From positions 1-64,000 of the forward strand of contig JBQTIB010000080.1 of assembly GCA_052389435.1 (NCBI GenBank): a DNA stretch of 64,000 nt, read 5' to 3'. How positions within the stretch are numbered: position 1 is the stretch's first letter; the number at the start of each line of letters is the position of its first letter. Below are positions 7,830 to 16,720 of this stretch, one piece after another. A program made the translations under genes and the position numbers. The notes beneath the pieces are model-generated. The model saw nothing but the letters and a program-made list of their open reading frames with translations. It did no database searches and was not told the DNA's origin. The stretch is from JBQTKD01 sp052389435. GTDB taxonomy: Bacteria > Actinomycetota > Actinomycetes > Sporichthyales > Sporichthyaceae.

Positions 7830-8495
7830 CTAGGCGTCCCCGCCGCCGGACCAGGAGAACGGGATGTGCTTGCTGGAGGTCTTCACCATGTTGAGGTCGA
7901 AGTCCCCGAACAGTGGATCGGTCGACTGCTCGATCTGTCCGACCGCCCAGGTGGCCACTCCGACACCCGGCCCCACCTCGGAGCCGGGCGGGTTGTGGAG
8001 CTGGACGCGCTTGGACGGGTCGGCCGTCGGTCCGGTCAGTGCGACGGCGGAGGCCGAGATGCGCCCCGGTACCTCCACGCTCCACGACCCCAGGTCCTCG
8101 GCGATCTCGAGCCGCATGGGCACGACCTCGACGCCGCGGAAGTCGCCGATGTTCTGGGCGAAGGCCCCCGGCCAACCGCCGGCGGCTCCGCCCCAGATGG
8201 CCCCGATGGCGGCCATCTGGGCCTCCGACGCGCGATCGTCGACCAACAACCCGCAGGTCACATTGGAGGCTGCGCCGCCCCAGAGGTCGCCCTCGAACCG
8301 GAAGATGCCAAGGACGTTGAGGCCGGCCATGTCCGTATCCCCGAAGTGCCCGGAGTTGATCCGGTAGGCGAGCACCGCCTGGCACTTGTTGTTGGTCGGC
8401 GGCTGCGCGAACTCGCACGGGCAGGCGATGTTGCAGCTGCACACGTCGAACCAGTCGCCCTTGAGCGACCAGGTGGGGACGGCGGTAGTGGTCAT
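7830..8495 (-). CDS. DUF1326 domain protein
   Basis: Protein of 221 residues opening with the DUF1326 hallmark: a W-x-x-x-G-D-W-F-D-V-C-S-C-N-I-A-C-P-C-E-F segment whose cysteine cluster is probably a metal or redox site. No signal peptide is visible. Start ATG 8495 follows AAGGGAG at suitable spacing; an upstream open stretch to 8609 runs through the promoter and is not used. It forms an operon with the DUF2182 protein and is divergent from a TetR regulator, with a perfect palindrome between them. Function is not established for the family. Confidence 0.85.
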   Translation of the reverse strand: MTTTAVPTWSLKGDWFDVCSCNIACPCEFAQPPTNNKCQAVLAYRINSGHFGDTDMAGLNVLGIFRFEGDLWGGAASNVTCGLLVDDRASEAQMAAIGAIWGGAAGGWPGAFAQNIGDFRGVEVVPMRLEIAEDLGSWSVEVPGRISASAVALTGPTADPSKRVQLHNPPGSEVGPGVGVATWAVGQIEQSTDPLFGDFDLNMVKTSSKHIPFSWSGGGDA

Positions 8496-8618
8496 CGGCG
8501 CGGACTCCCTTGTACGCATGGCCCTGCAACACATGGCTGGTGCCCCCGGGTCCCGCAGTGTAGGAATCGGCGGGCCCCCGGGGGGTATCGCCGAAGATAC
8601 ACCGAGCACCGCTCACCC

Positions 8619-8637
8619 GCGAGAGCAGTGCTCTCGC
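8619..8637 (+). promoter_or_regulatory. Perfect palindromic operator, probably for the TetR regulator
   Basis: GCGAGAGCA-G-TGCTCTCGC, a 9-bp perfect inverted repeat around one base, lies 23 bp before the TetR start and about 125 bp from the divergent DUF1326 start. The core GAGAGCA-N-TGCTCTC has the size and form of TetR/AcrR operators. Likely autoregulation and control of the DUF pair; inference from symmetry and position. Confidence 0.7.
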
Positions 8638-8660
8638 TTTCTGGGTCTAGGCTTGCGCGC

Positions 8661-9395
8661 ATGACCACGGCCGCGTCGGCTCCCACCCGTCGGGAGCTGC
8701 GCTATCGGCAGACGGCCGAGGAGATCAAGGACCTCGCCCGCGAGCAGTTGCGCACCACCGGGGCCGCCGCACTGTCGCTGCGAGCCGTCGCCCGGGACCT
8801 CGGTGTGGCCTCCTCGGCGGTCTACCGATACTTCCCGAGCCGGGACCACCTGATCACCGCGCTGTGCGTCGACGCCTACGACTCCGTCGGCACCGCCATG
8901 CAGGAGGCGATCGCCGGCACCGGCCGCGCCGGGCCTGCGCGCCAGTGGTGGGCGATGATGCACGCGATGCGTGCGTGGGCGCTGAGCCACCCCGTCGAGT
9001 TCGGCCTGATCGTCGGCCCGCCGGTCCCCGGGCACCACGTCGAGGTCACCGACACCGGCCCCGCCTCCAGTCGTTTCATGACCCCGCCGTTCGCGGTGTA
9101 CCTCGCCGCCGTCCGCAAGGGCGCTGCCGACCCGGGCGCCGTCGCCGCTCCCGCGGAGGCCGGCGTCGGCCCGACGCTTCGGTACTTCCTCGATCAGGTG
9201 GATCCGGCCTACCCGCCGGACCTCGCCGCCGCGGTGGTCGGGCAGATGTTCGGGGCGATCGGCCTCGTCGCGTTGGAGATCTTCGGCGCCGTGCCGCAGC
9301 TGTTCACCGAACGGGACCGATTTTGGGCCTCGCAGGTACGCAGCGGCATGGTCGTCCTCGGGTTTGCGCCCGCGACGGTGCGCCGCCTGTCCTGA
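8661..9395 (+). CDS. TetR/AcrR family transcriptional regulator
   Basis: Protein of 244 residues. The N-terminal helix-turn-helix (about 14-65) is typical: A-A-A-L-S-L-R-A-V-A-R-D-L-G-V-A-S-S-A-V-Y-R-Y-F-P-S-R-D-H-L. The remainder is a helical ligand domain of the WHG type (TetR_C_33-like), with conserved P-V-E-F-G-L-I. The ATG at 8661 directly starts the domain. It is divergent from the DUF1326/DUF2182 operon and has a strong palindrome just upstream, so it probably represses itself and that operon. The ligand is unknown. Confidence 0.88.
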   Translation: MTTAASAPTRRELRYRQTAEEIKDLAREQLRTTGAAALSLRAVARDLGVASSAVYRYFPSRDHLITALCVDAYDSVGTAMQEAIAGTGRAGPARQWWAMMHAMRAWALSHPVEFGLIVGPPVPGHHVEVTDTGPASSRFMTPPFAVYLAAVRKGAADPGAVAAPAEAGVGPTLRYFLDQVDPAYPPDLAAAVVGQMFGAIGLVALEIFGAVPQLFTERDRFWASQVRSGMVVLGFAPATVRRLS

Positions 9396-9448
9396 CCCCG
9401 CCGGCGCGTTGGCCGGACTCCTCGGCAACCCCGGCCTAGCCTGGAACC

Positions 9449-10552
9449 GTGTCCTGGAACCCGACGATGATCGACCTGTTCGCGGGCTGCGGCGGAATGA
9501 GCGCCGGGTTCGCGCGGCACGGCTTTCACTCGGTGCTGGCCGTCGAGTGGAACCTGCACGCCGCGGCCACCTACGCGGCGAACTTCGGCGTCGAGCACAC
9601 CCACTGGGGCGACATCGCGGACGTGCACGAGATTCCCGAGGCCGACGTCGTCATCGGCGGGCCGCCCTGCCAGGGTTTCTCCAACCTCGGCAGCCGCGAC
9701 GTCGACGACCCCCGCAACCAGCTGTGGAAGCAGTACCTGCGGGTGGTGCGCGAGGCGCGGCCGAAGGTTTTCGTCATCGAGAACGTCGACCGCTTCGCCT
9801 CCAGCAGCGAGTTCGCCCTGCTGCTCGACGAGGCCGACGGCGGGCTTCTCGCCGGGTACTCGCTGACCCACGCGCTGCTGCTGGCCGCCGACTTCGGAGT
9901 GGCGCAGCGTCGCAGGCGGACCATCGTGATCGGCTCGCGCATCGGTCCCATCGACATGCCGACGCCGACCCACGCCAAGCAGCCGACCGACGACCGCGCG
10001 CCCTGGCGCACCGTCGCGGACCGGATCGACGACGTGGACCGGTTTCCGTGGGCACCGCGCGGGACCGAACTTCCCGCCTCCCGCGTCGAGTTCTTCGGCG
10101 AGAGCGTGCCCGGCGTCTTCAAGAGCCGCGACCTGCACTTCGGGCGCACGCCGCGCGCGCTGTCGCTGGCCCGCTACGACTGCGTCCCGCCCGGCGGTGG
10201 GCGCTTCGACGTCGCACCGGAACTCCTGCCCCGGTGCTGGCGCGACAAGCCCACCGGCACCACCGACGTCATGGGTCGCATGCGCTGGGACGCCCCGTCG
10301 CTGACCATCCGCACCGAGTTCTTCAAGCCGGAGAAGGGCCAGTACCTGCACCCGCAGTGGGACGCCCACGACCGCTCCCGCCGCGTGAACCGCGTCGTCA
10401 CCCACGCCGAAGCCGCCGCGCTGCAGGACTTCCCCGAGGACTGGCTCTGGTGCGGCTCCAAGACCGAGATCGCCCGCCAAATAGGCAACGCCGTCCCGGT
10501 GGGCCTGGCCTCGGCAGTCGCCCGCCACATCCGAGAGGCCTTGGCGTTCTAG
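9449..10552 (+). CDS. DNA (cytosine-5) methyltransferase, orphan
   Basis: C5 DNA methyltransferase of 367 residues with motifs in order: I (D-L-F-A-G-C-G-G, residues 9-16, SAM), IV (G-G-P-P-C-Q-G-F-S with catalytic Cys74), VI (E-N-V), VIII (Q-R-R-R-R) and X (Q-I-G-N-A-V-P near the C-terminus). The target-recognition region lies between VIII and X; its specificity cannot be read. No restriction endonuclease, vsr or specificity gene is adjacent, so it looks like a solitary, possibly epigenetic enzyme. GTG start. Its end overlaps the convergent SDR gene by 4 bp. Confidence 0.9.
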   Translation: MSWNPTMIDLFAGCGGMSAGFARHGFHSVLAVEWNLHAAATYAANFGVEHTHWGDIADVHEIPEADVVIGGPPCQGFSNLGSRDVDDPRNQLWKQYLRVVREARPKVFVIENVDRFASSSEFALLLDEADGGLLAGYSLTHALLLAADFGVAQRRRRTIVIGSRIGPIDMPTPTHAKQPTDDRAPWRTVADRIDDVDRFPWAPRGTELPASRVEFFGESVPGVFKSRDLHFGRTPRALSLARYDCVPPGGGRFDVAPELLPRCWRDKPTGTTDVMGRMRWDAPSLTIRTEFFKPEKGQYLHPQWDAHDRSRRVNRVVTHAEAAALQDFPEDWLWCGSKTEIARQIGNAVPVGLASAVARHIREALAF

Positions 10553-11214
10553 GGCCTACTCACCAGCCGCGCGACCGCATCGGGCACGGGCGTGGGGCCG
10601 TCGGTCAGTTCGACGATCGTGCGGTTCAGCGCCGGCTCGCGCAGCGTCGCCGCCAGAAACGCCGCCACGTTGTCGCGGCGGACCGTCCCGTACTCCAAGG
10701 CCGGCGCGGCGCTCACCAAGCCGTCGCCGGGTTCGTCGCGCAGCGTGCCCGGACGCACGATCAACCAGTCCAGGCCGGTGCGGACCAGGTGGGCGTCGGC
10801 CGCCTTCTTCACGCGCAGGTAGTGCTCGAAGCCCTCCCTGGGCTCCCCGCCGCGCCCGGCCTCGGGGAAGGCCGACACGAGAACGAACCGGCGAACTCCC
10901 GCCAACTCCGCCGCCGCGGCCGCCTTCTCCAGCCCTCTGCCGTCGATGAGCGTGGTCTGGTCCACCCCGGTCCCGTGGGCTCCGGCGGAGAACACGACCG
11001 CGTCGTGGCCGCGCATCTCCTCGGCCAGTTCGTCGGCCGACGTCGCGATCAGATCGAGGGTGAGCGGCGTCGCGCCGGCGTCCGCGACGATCGCCGCCCG
11101 ATCCTCTCCGCGGTGCATGCCGGTGACCCTGTCGCCCCGGACGGTCAACTGCGACGCGAGGCGCCGGCCGATGCCGCCGGCGGCGCCGACGATGAAGACG
11201 TCCATGCCGGTCAT
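10549..11214 (-). CDS. NAD(P)-binding atypical SDR (NAD(P)H-binding family)
   Basis: Rossmann-fold protein of 221 residues of the atypical SDR/NmrA-like group. The dinucleotide motif is V-F-I-V-G-A-A-G-G-I-G-R-R-L near the N-terminus; F-V-L-V-S-A-F and the Y-L-R-V-K-K-A-A-D segment (Y-x4-K spacing) follow, then D-W-L-I-V-R-P-G-T-L. It probably reduces or senses NAD(P)H; substrate unknown. The start may be ATG 11214 or the in-frame ATG 11205. It stands alone between a convergent methyltransferase and the etfD terminator. Confidence 0.8.
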   Translation of the reverse strand: MTGMDVFIVGAAGGIGRRLASQLTVRGDRVTGMHRGEDRAAIVADAGATPLTLDLIATSADELAEEMRGHDAVVFSAGAHGTGVDQTTLIDGRGLEKAAAAAELAGVRRFVLVSAFPEAGRGGEPREGFEHYLRVKKAADAHLVRTGLDWLIVRPGTLRDEPGDGLVSAAPALEYGTVRRDNVAAFLAATLREPALNRTIVELTDGPTPVPDAVARLVSRP

Positions 11215-11270
11215 GCTGCCCTCCGGCCGGCGATCGATTCCCGCCGGGCTTCGTCACAGGGCCAAAACGC

Positions 11271-11303
11271 CCGAGACCCCTGAGCGTTCGTCAGGGGTCT
11301 CGG
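11271..11303 (-). terminator. Strong hairpin terminator of etfD
   Basis: Perfect 13-bp stem (11271-11283 with 11291-11303; arm CCGAGACCCCTGA) with a 7-nt loop, starting 15 nt past the stop of the minus-strand gene at 11318. It separates that gene from the SDR gene. Confidence 0.85.
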
Positions 11304-11317
11304 AGACGCTGCGATCG

Positions 11318-13588
11318 CTACGCCTTGTCGGGCGCGTCGACCGTCGGGTCGGCCTCGGGTGCCGCGGCCACGTCCGGGTTCGGCGTGACCGCACCATCGC
11401 TGCCGGCGCCGGGGTCGGAGCCCAGCGGCTGGTCCGGGGAGGCGGCCGGTTCGGGGGCTCCGACGGCCACCGGCTTGCGCATGGCGCGAACCATGAGCTG
11501 GGCGACGTCGATGACCTCGACGTGCTCGGGCGCCGAGCCGTCGGACTGCTTGCCGGCCACCGAGTCGCTGATCATCGTCTTGCAGAACGGGCAGCCGGTG
11601 ATGATCGCGTCCGGGGACAGGGCCAGGGCCTCCTCGGTGCGGTTGTCGTTGATCCGCTGGCCGATGGTCTCCTCCATCCACATGCGCGCGCCGCCGGCGC
11701 CGCAGCAGAAGGAGCGTTCCTTGGACCGTTCCATCTCCACGACCTTCAGGCCGCCGACCTTCGCGATGAGCTCGCGGGGCGGGGAGTAGACCTTGTTGTG
11801 CCGACCGAGGAAGCACGGGTCGTGGTAGGTCGCGGTCCCCTCGACCGGCGTGATTGGAGTGAGCTTGCCGTTCGCGACGAGCTCGTTGAGCAGCTGCGTG
11901 TGGTGCACGACCTCGAAGTTGCCGCCGAGCTGTTTGTACTCCCGGCCGATGGTGTTGAAGCAGTGCGGGCAGGTCGCGACGATCCGCGTCGCCTTGGCCT
12001 CGTTCAGGGTCTCGACGTTCTCCTGCGCGAGCATCTGGAACACGAACTCGTTGCCCATGCGCCGCGCCGGGTCGCCGGTGCAGGTCTCGGCCTGGCCCAT
12101 GATCGCGAACTTCACGCCCGCGATGTGGAGCAGTTCCGCGACGGCCTTCGTCGTCTTCTGCGCCTTGTCGTCCAGCGAACCCGCGCACCCGACCCAGAAC
12201 AGGTACTCGACCTCGGAGAGGTCCTCGACGTCCTTGCCGACGATCGGTACCTCGAAGTCGAGATCCTTGGTCCACTCCGTGCGCATGCGCTTGGGCATGC
12301 CCCACGGGTTGCCGGCCTTCTCCAGGTTCTTGAGCATCCCGCCCGCCTCGGAGGGGAAGTTCGACTCGATCATCGTCTGGTAGCGGCGCATGTCCACGAT
12401 GTGGTCGATGTGCTCGATGTCGACCGGGCACTGCTCCACGCACGCACCGCAGTTGGTGCAGGACCACAGGACGTCGGGATCGATGACCCCGCCCTCCTCG
12501 GCGGTCCCGACCAGCGGGCGTTCGGCCTCGCGCTTGACCAGTTCCGGCAGCGAGAGGCGTTCCTCCTCGGTCGCGAGCAGCCACGGGGCCTTCGCGAAGG
12601 CGTGGTCGCGCAGTTCCAGGATCAGCATCTTCGGCGAGAGCGGCTTGCCGGTGTTCCACGCCGGGCACTGGGACTGGCAGCGGCCGCACTCGGTGCACGT
12701 CGCGAAGTCCAGGAAGCCCTTCCAGGTGAAGTCCTCGATCTTGGAGCGGCCGAAGATGTCGACCTCGGGGTCGGCCTCCTCGAAGTCCAGCGCCTTGCCC
12801 TTGGACTGCATCGGCAGCAGCGGGCCCAGACCGTCGGGCTTGCGCGCGAAGGTGATGTTCAGCGGCGCGATGAAGATGTGCATGTGCTTGGAGTAGACGA
12901 CGATGATCAGGAAGCTGAGCATGATCGCAAGGTGCCCGAGCAGGAACGTCGTTTCGAGCCACTCCAGGACGTCGTGGTCGATGCCGTCGAGCAGTTTCCC
13001 GACGCCCTTGGAGACGAACGCGCCGTTGTCGTAGGGCAGCACGCCGAGCGCCGAGGAGGCGCCGCGGAGCAGGAACATCGTCCACAGGACGTTGAAGATC
13101 ATGATGAGGATGACCCACGCGCCGTGGGTGTGCGAGCCCTTGAACCGGGACTTGCGGTCCAGCTTCGCCGGGGACTGCTTCCACCGGATGCCCGCGAAGG
13201 TCGCCAGGCCGACGAGGGCGAGCAGGGCGATCATGTCCTGCGCGAAGCCCAGGATCTCCCACTTGCCGACGATCGGAATGTGGAAGTCGTGGTCGAACAG
13301 CGCGCCGTAGGCCTCGACGTAGACCGTGCCCAGAATCAAGAACGCCCAGAAGACGAAGGCGTGCGCGACGCCGGGGATCGTCCACTTCAGCAGCTTGCGC
13401 TGGGCGAACACCTCGATCGCCTGACGCTTGAGCGCCGCGCCGATCTTCGGGCGCTCGACGTTCTTCAACCGGTCCGGGTCCGGCTGGCCGGTCATCGCCA
13501 GCCGGTAGAGCCACAGACCGCGGCGGCCCGCGATCGGCAGAACCGCGAAGGTCATGCCAAGTCCGACGATGATCCGAACAGCAGTCAT
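11318..13588 (-). CDS. etfD: EtfD-like membrane Fe-S oxidoreductase (HdrD/GlpC type)
   Basis: Protein of 756 residues. N-terminal half: a membrane region of about five to six helices (1-270), NarI/cytochrome-b-like. Then two [4Fe-4S] ferredoxin motifs (C-T-E-C-G-R-C-Q-S-Q-C-P and C-T-N-C-G-A-C-V-E-Q-C-P) and two cysteine-rich CCG domains (C-P-H-C-F-N-T; C-C-G-A-G-G-A; C-P-F-C-K). This matches mycobacterial Rv0338c, named EtfD, which passes electrons from ETF (acyl-CoA dehydrogenases) to menaquinone. The acidic, Pro-rich C-terminal 55 residues are extra. AAGGGG precedes the ATG. It is single-gene and has a palindrome 125 bp upstream. Confidence 0.85.
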   Translation of the reverse strand: MTAVRIIVGLGMTFAVLPIAGRRGLWLYRLAMTGQPDPDRLKNVERPKIGAALKRQAIEVFAQRKLLKWTIPGVAHAFVFWAFLILGTVYVEAYGALFDHDFHIPIVGKWEILGFAQDMIALLALVGLATFAGIRWKQSPAKLDRKSRFKGSHTHGAWVILIMIFNVLWTMFLLRGASSALGVLPYDNGAFVSKGVGKLLDGIDHDVLEWLETTFLLGHLAIMLSFLIIVVYSKHMHIFIAPLNITFARKPDGLGPLLPMQSKGKALDFEEADPEVDIFGRSKIEDFTWKGFLDFATCTECGRCQSQCPAWNTGKPLSPKMLILELRDHAFAKAPWLLATEEERLSLPELVKREAERPLVGTAEEGGVIDPDVLWSCTNCGACVEQCPVDIEHIDHIVDMRRYQTMIESNFPSEAGGMLKNLEKAGNPWGMPKRMRTEWTKDLDFEVPIVGKDVEDLSEVEYLFWVGCAGSLDDKAQKTTKAVAELLHIAGVKFAIMGQAETCTGDPARRMGNEFVFQMLAQENVETLNEAKATRIVATCPHCFNTIGREYKQLGGNFEVVHHTQLLNELVANGKLTPITPVEGTATYHDPCFLGRHNKVYSPPRELIAKVGGLKVVEMERSKERSFCCGAGGARMWMEETIGQRINDNRTEEALALSPDAIITGCPFCKTMISDSVAGKQSDGSAPEHVEVIDVAQLMVRAMRKPVAVGAPEPAASPDQPLGSDPGAGSDGAVTPNPDVAAAPEADPTVDAPDKA

Positions 13589-13712
13589 GCGAGCCCCTTC
13601 AACTAGGGCACGAGGCCCTTCAAGGGTGTCGAACGGCGGGCGGCCGTCCGACGGCGACGCTATCGCCCGAGGTGGCGCGAGCAGCGCCGCGACGGCGACG
13701 TCGCAGAGATCC

Positions 13713-13724
13713 TACCGGCCGGTA
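13713..13724. promoter_or_regulatory. 12-bp palindrome upstream of etfD
   Basis: TACCGGCCGGTA is a perfect palindrome 125-136 bp before the etfD start in a 250-bp intergenic region. ACCGG-CCGGT cores resemble operators of TetR-type fatty-acid regulators in actinobacteria, so control with beta-oxidation genes is possible, but this is only pattern-based. Confidence 0.35.
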
Positions 13725-13838
13725 ACCTCGGTGGCGCAGGCACGCCCGGATTCCGCAATCGGGAGACGTCGATCCCGGAACTCCGCCGAACGCGATGTGC
13801 CCGCGCCGCGGTCGACCGCAGCTGGGGGTGAGTCGACG

Positions 13839-14978
13839 TCAGATTCCCGTCGCCGGGGTCTCCTCCGGGGTGCTGGGCCCGGCCAGCGATCCCGGGGGCA
13901 GGCCCGCCTCGATGCGGCCGAGTTGGTCGCGGAAGAGGTAGCGGAACACCACCTTGAGCGACGCGGCCACCGGCAGGGCGGTCAGGGCGCCGATGGCCCC
14001 GCCCACCGCGGCGCCGACCAGGACCGCGATGAACACCGCGATGGGCGAGAGGTCGACGGCCCTGGAGAAGACCCGGGGGGACAGGACGAAGTTCTCGAAC
14101 TGCTGGTAGGCCAGCAGCACGACGAACACCAGGATCGCGAGGTTGACGCTCTCGGTCAGCGCAACGAGCGTGCACAGGAGCGCGCCGATGGTCGCGCCGA
14201 TCTGCGGGATCGCGGAGAGGAACCCGACGGCCAGACCGAGGATCATGGAGTACGGCACCCCGGCCACGGACAGGAACGTCGCGGCGAAGATGCCCGCCGC
14301 GGAGGACACGACGAGCTGGCCGGTGACGTAGCCGCCGATGCGGTTGAGCGACTCGTCGAGCACCCGCACCCGCTCCGGGTCGTGCAGTGCCCGGGCGGCG
14401 AAGGAGTGCAGTCGCGGCATCGCGAGCATGAAGTACACGGTCAGGGCCGCGACGGTGAACAGACCGAACAGCGCGGTCGCGACGCCGCCGACGACGCCGT
14501 AGATCGTGCCCAGCGAACTGGTCGCGATCTCGGGGATTCTGTCCAGGCCTTCCTGGATCTTCGTCTGAACCTCGGGGTCGTCGAGCTTGATTCCGAAGAT
14601 CTCCTGGCCGTCGCGCCGTTGGGCGAGGTCGTTGAGCAGTTCCGGAATCGCCGAGACGAACTCGGCCGCCTGCTCGATCGCGGGCGCGACCATCAGCCAC
14701 ACGATGAGCACGAACAGCGTGAGCGCGCCGAGGAAGATGAGCAGTACCGCGAGCCCGCGGCGAATCCCGCGGCGTTCCATCCGCCGGATGAACGGCTCGA
14801 GACCGGCGGCGAAGAAGAAGCCGAGGAAGATCGACGCCGCCACCGAGCGGATCTCGCGCAGCAGCAGCGCGGCGCCGAGGACGAGCAGGATCGTCGCGGC
14901 GGCCTTGGCGTAGTGGACCATCGGCGGCAGGCGCTGCGGCCCGCGATGGCTCGCCACCTCGGCGTTCGTCTCGGTCAT
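13839..14978 (-). CDS. AI-2E family transporter
   Basis: Membrane protein of 379 residues with about eight transmembrane segments arranged as in the AI-2E exporter/PerM family: two N-terminal helices, a soluble insert (about 95-165), then the long helical block with G-x-x-A-x-I-P-Q-I-G-A-T-I-G-A and the closing L-S-P-R-V-F-S-R-A-V-D-L-S-P-I-A-V segment. Family members have been linked to autoinducer-2 export, Na+/H+ exchange or other solutes, so the substrate is undecided. ATG 14978 is chosen; upstream in-frame sequence to 15260 crosses the hutH start. It is divergent from hutH. Confidence 0.87.
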   Translation of the reverse strand: MTETNAEVASHRGPQRLPPMVHYAKAAATILLVLGAALLLREIRSVAASIFLGFFFAAGLEPFIRRMERRGIRRGLAVLLIFLGALTLFVLIVWLMVAPAIEQAAEFVSAIPELLNDLAQRRDGQEIFGIKLDDPEVQTKIQEGLDRIPEIATSSLGTIYGVVGGVATALFGLFTVAALTVYFMLAMPRLHSFAARALHDPERVRVLDESLNRIGGYVTGQLVVSSAAGIFAATFLSVAGVPYSMILGLAVGFLSAIPQIGATIGALLCTLVALTESVNLAILVFVVLLAYQQFENFVLSPRVFSRAVDLSPIAVFIAVLVGAAVGGAIGALTALPVAASLKVVFRYLFRDQLGRIEAGLPPGSLAGPSTPEETPATGI

Positions 14979-15157
14979 GACGCGATCGACGATAGGGCGG
15001 TCCACCCGCCGCGCCGCGAAGCCGCGCGGGCGCGTCCGTACCGGATGTCGGGCCCCGCGATCGCGCCAACCGGACGAGACGCCCGGCGCGACGGCCGACC
15101 GCGCCAACCTCGCGAGTCGGCCGCCGGTCACAGCCCGGTCGGTGCTGGAATGGCGCC

Positions 15158-16702
15158 ATGAGCAGCGACGTCGTCGAGATCGACGGCTCCCCGCTGCGCC
15201 CGGACCAGGTCGTCGCGGTGGCCCGCGAGTTCGAGCCCGTCGCGTTGACCGCGCCCGCACTCGCAGCGATGGCGGCTTCGCGGGCCCGCGTCGACGAGCT
15301 GGCCGCCGGATCGACTCCGGCCTACGGCATCTCCACCGGCTTCGGGGCGCTCGCCACCCGGCACATCCCGCCCGCCGACCGGGTCGCGCTGCAACGTTCG
15401 TTGATCCGCTCGCACGCCGCGGGTTCCGGTCCGCCCGTCGAGGCCGAAGTCGTCCGGGCGTTGATGCTGCTGCGCCTGCGGACGCTGGCCACCGGGCGCA
15501 CGGGGGTGCGCCCGTCGACCGCGCTGGCCCTGGCGGGGCTGCTCAACTCCGGCGTCGTCCCCTACGTCCCGGAGTACGGCAGCCTCGGCTGCTCCGGGGA
15601 CCTCGCGCCGCTCTCGCACGTCGCGCTGGTGCTCATGGGGGAGGGGGAGGTCCTGGGACTCGACGGCGCCCCGGCGCCTGCGGGTCCCGCGGTCGCCGCC
15701 GCCGGGTTGGAGCCGATCGTGCTGGCCGAGAAGGAGGGTCTGGCGCTGATCAACGGCACCGACGGGATGCTCGGCATGCTCGTCCTCGCCTGCGCCGACC
15801 TGGGCAGTCTGCTGCGCCACGCCGACCTCGCCGCGGCGCTCAGCGTCGAGGCCCTGCTCGGAACGGACCGAGTCTTCGCCGCCGACCTGCAGGACCTGCG
15901 CCCGCACCCCGGCCAGGCCGCGAGCGCCGCCAACCTGCGGGCGCTGCTCGCGGGCTCGCCGATCGTCGCCTCGCACGCCGGGCCCGAGGACCCCCGCGTC
16001 CAGGACGCCTACTCCCTGCGTTGCGCCCCCGCGGTCGCCGGCGCGGCGCGGGACACCCTCGACCACGCGCGGACCGTTGCGGCCCGGGAACTCGCCGCGG
16101 CGATCGACAACCCCGTCGTCCTGCCCGACGGGCGGGTGGAGTCCAACGGCAACTTCCACGGAGCGCCGGTCGCGTTCGTGCTGGACTTCCTCGCGATCGC
16201 CGCGGCCGACGTCGCGTCGATCTCCGAGCGTCGTACCGACCGCCTGCTCGACCGGAATCGCTCGCACGGCCTGCCGCCGTTCCTCGCGCACGACGCCGGG
16301 GTGGACTCGGGCCACATGATTGCCCAGTACACGCAGGCCGGCATCGTCGGCGAGATGAAGCGACTGGCGGTCCCGGCGAGTGTGGACTCGATACCGTCGT
16401 CGGCCATGCAGGAGGACCACGTGTCCATGGGCTGGGCGGCCGCGCGCAAGCTGCGGCGTTCCGTCGACGGGCTGACGCGCGTTCTCGCCGTCGAGATCCT
16501 CACCGCGGCGAGGGCGCTCGACCTGCGCGCGCCGCTCCAACCGGCGCCAGGTACCGGTGCGGCCGTGGCGGCGCTGCGGACCCGAGTCGCGGGCCCGGGC
16601 CCGGACCGCTACCTGGCGGCGGAGATCGAGGCCACGGTTCGGGCGGTCCGCGAAGGCACCCTCCTCGCCGCGGCCCAACGAGCCACCGGCCCGCTCGCAT
16701 GA
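15158..16702 (+). CDS. hutH: Histidine ammonia-lyase
   Basis: First enzyme of histidine degradation, eliminating ammonia to give trans-urocanate; 514 residues, normal for HutH. The MIO cofactor forms from three residues that are Ala-Ser-Gly in most lyases; here the segment reads G-S-L-G-C145-S-G-D-L-A-P-L, so Cys replaces Ala. Family features kept include the Y-G-I-S-T-G-F-G opening, Q-D-A-Y-S-L-R, the N-G-N-F-H-G segment and S-S-A-M-Q-E-D-H-V-S-M-G. No clear Shine-Dalgarno precedes the ATG. It heads the hut cluster and is followed by a 60-bp tandem repeat before hutU. Confidence 0.95.
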   Translation: MSSDVVEIDGSPLRPDQVVAVAREFEPVALTAPALAAMAASRARVDELAAGSTPAYGISTGFGALATRHIPPADRVALQRSLIRSHAAGSGPPVEAEVVRALMLLRLRTLATGRTGVRPSTALALAGLLNSGVVPYVPEYGSLGCSGDLAPLSHVALVLMGEGEVLGLDGAPAPAGPAVAAAGLEPIVLAEKEGLALINGTDGMLGMLVLACADLGSLLRHADLAAALSVEALLGTDRVFAADLQDLRPHPGQAASAANLRALLAGSPIVASHAGPEDPRVQDAYSLRCAPAVAGAARDTLDHARTVAARELAAAIDNPVVLPDGRVESNGNFHGAPVAFVLDFLAIAAADVASISERRTDRLLDRNRSHGLPPFLAHDAGVDSGHMIAQYTQAGIVGEMKRLAVPASVDSIPSSAMQEDHVSMGWAAARKLRRSVDGLTRVLAVEILTAARALDLRAPLQPAPGTGAAVAALRTRVAGPGPDRYLAAEIEATVRAVREGTLLAAAQRATGPLA

Positions 16703-16720
16703 CCCCCTCCGGGGGAGTGG

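Noticed and set aside
9449..10552. Restriction-modification or phage-defence island
   Set aside because: Only the methyltransferase is present; neighbours are TetR, SDR and EtfD genes with no nuclease.
10946..13606. Very long open frame on the plus strand opposite etfD
   Set aside because: The minus strand encodes a clear Fe-S membrane enzyme with all motifs; the opposite frame is Asp/Arg/Val-rich without any fold or ribosome site. It is a codon-bias shadow.
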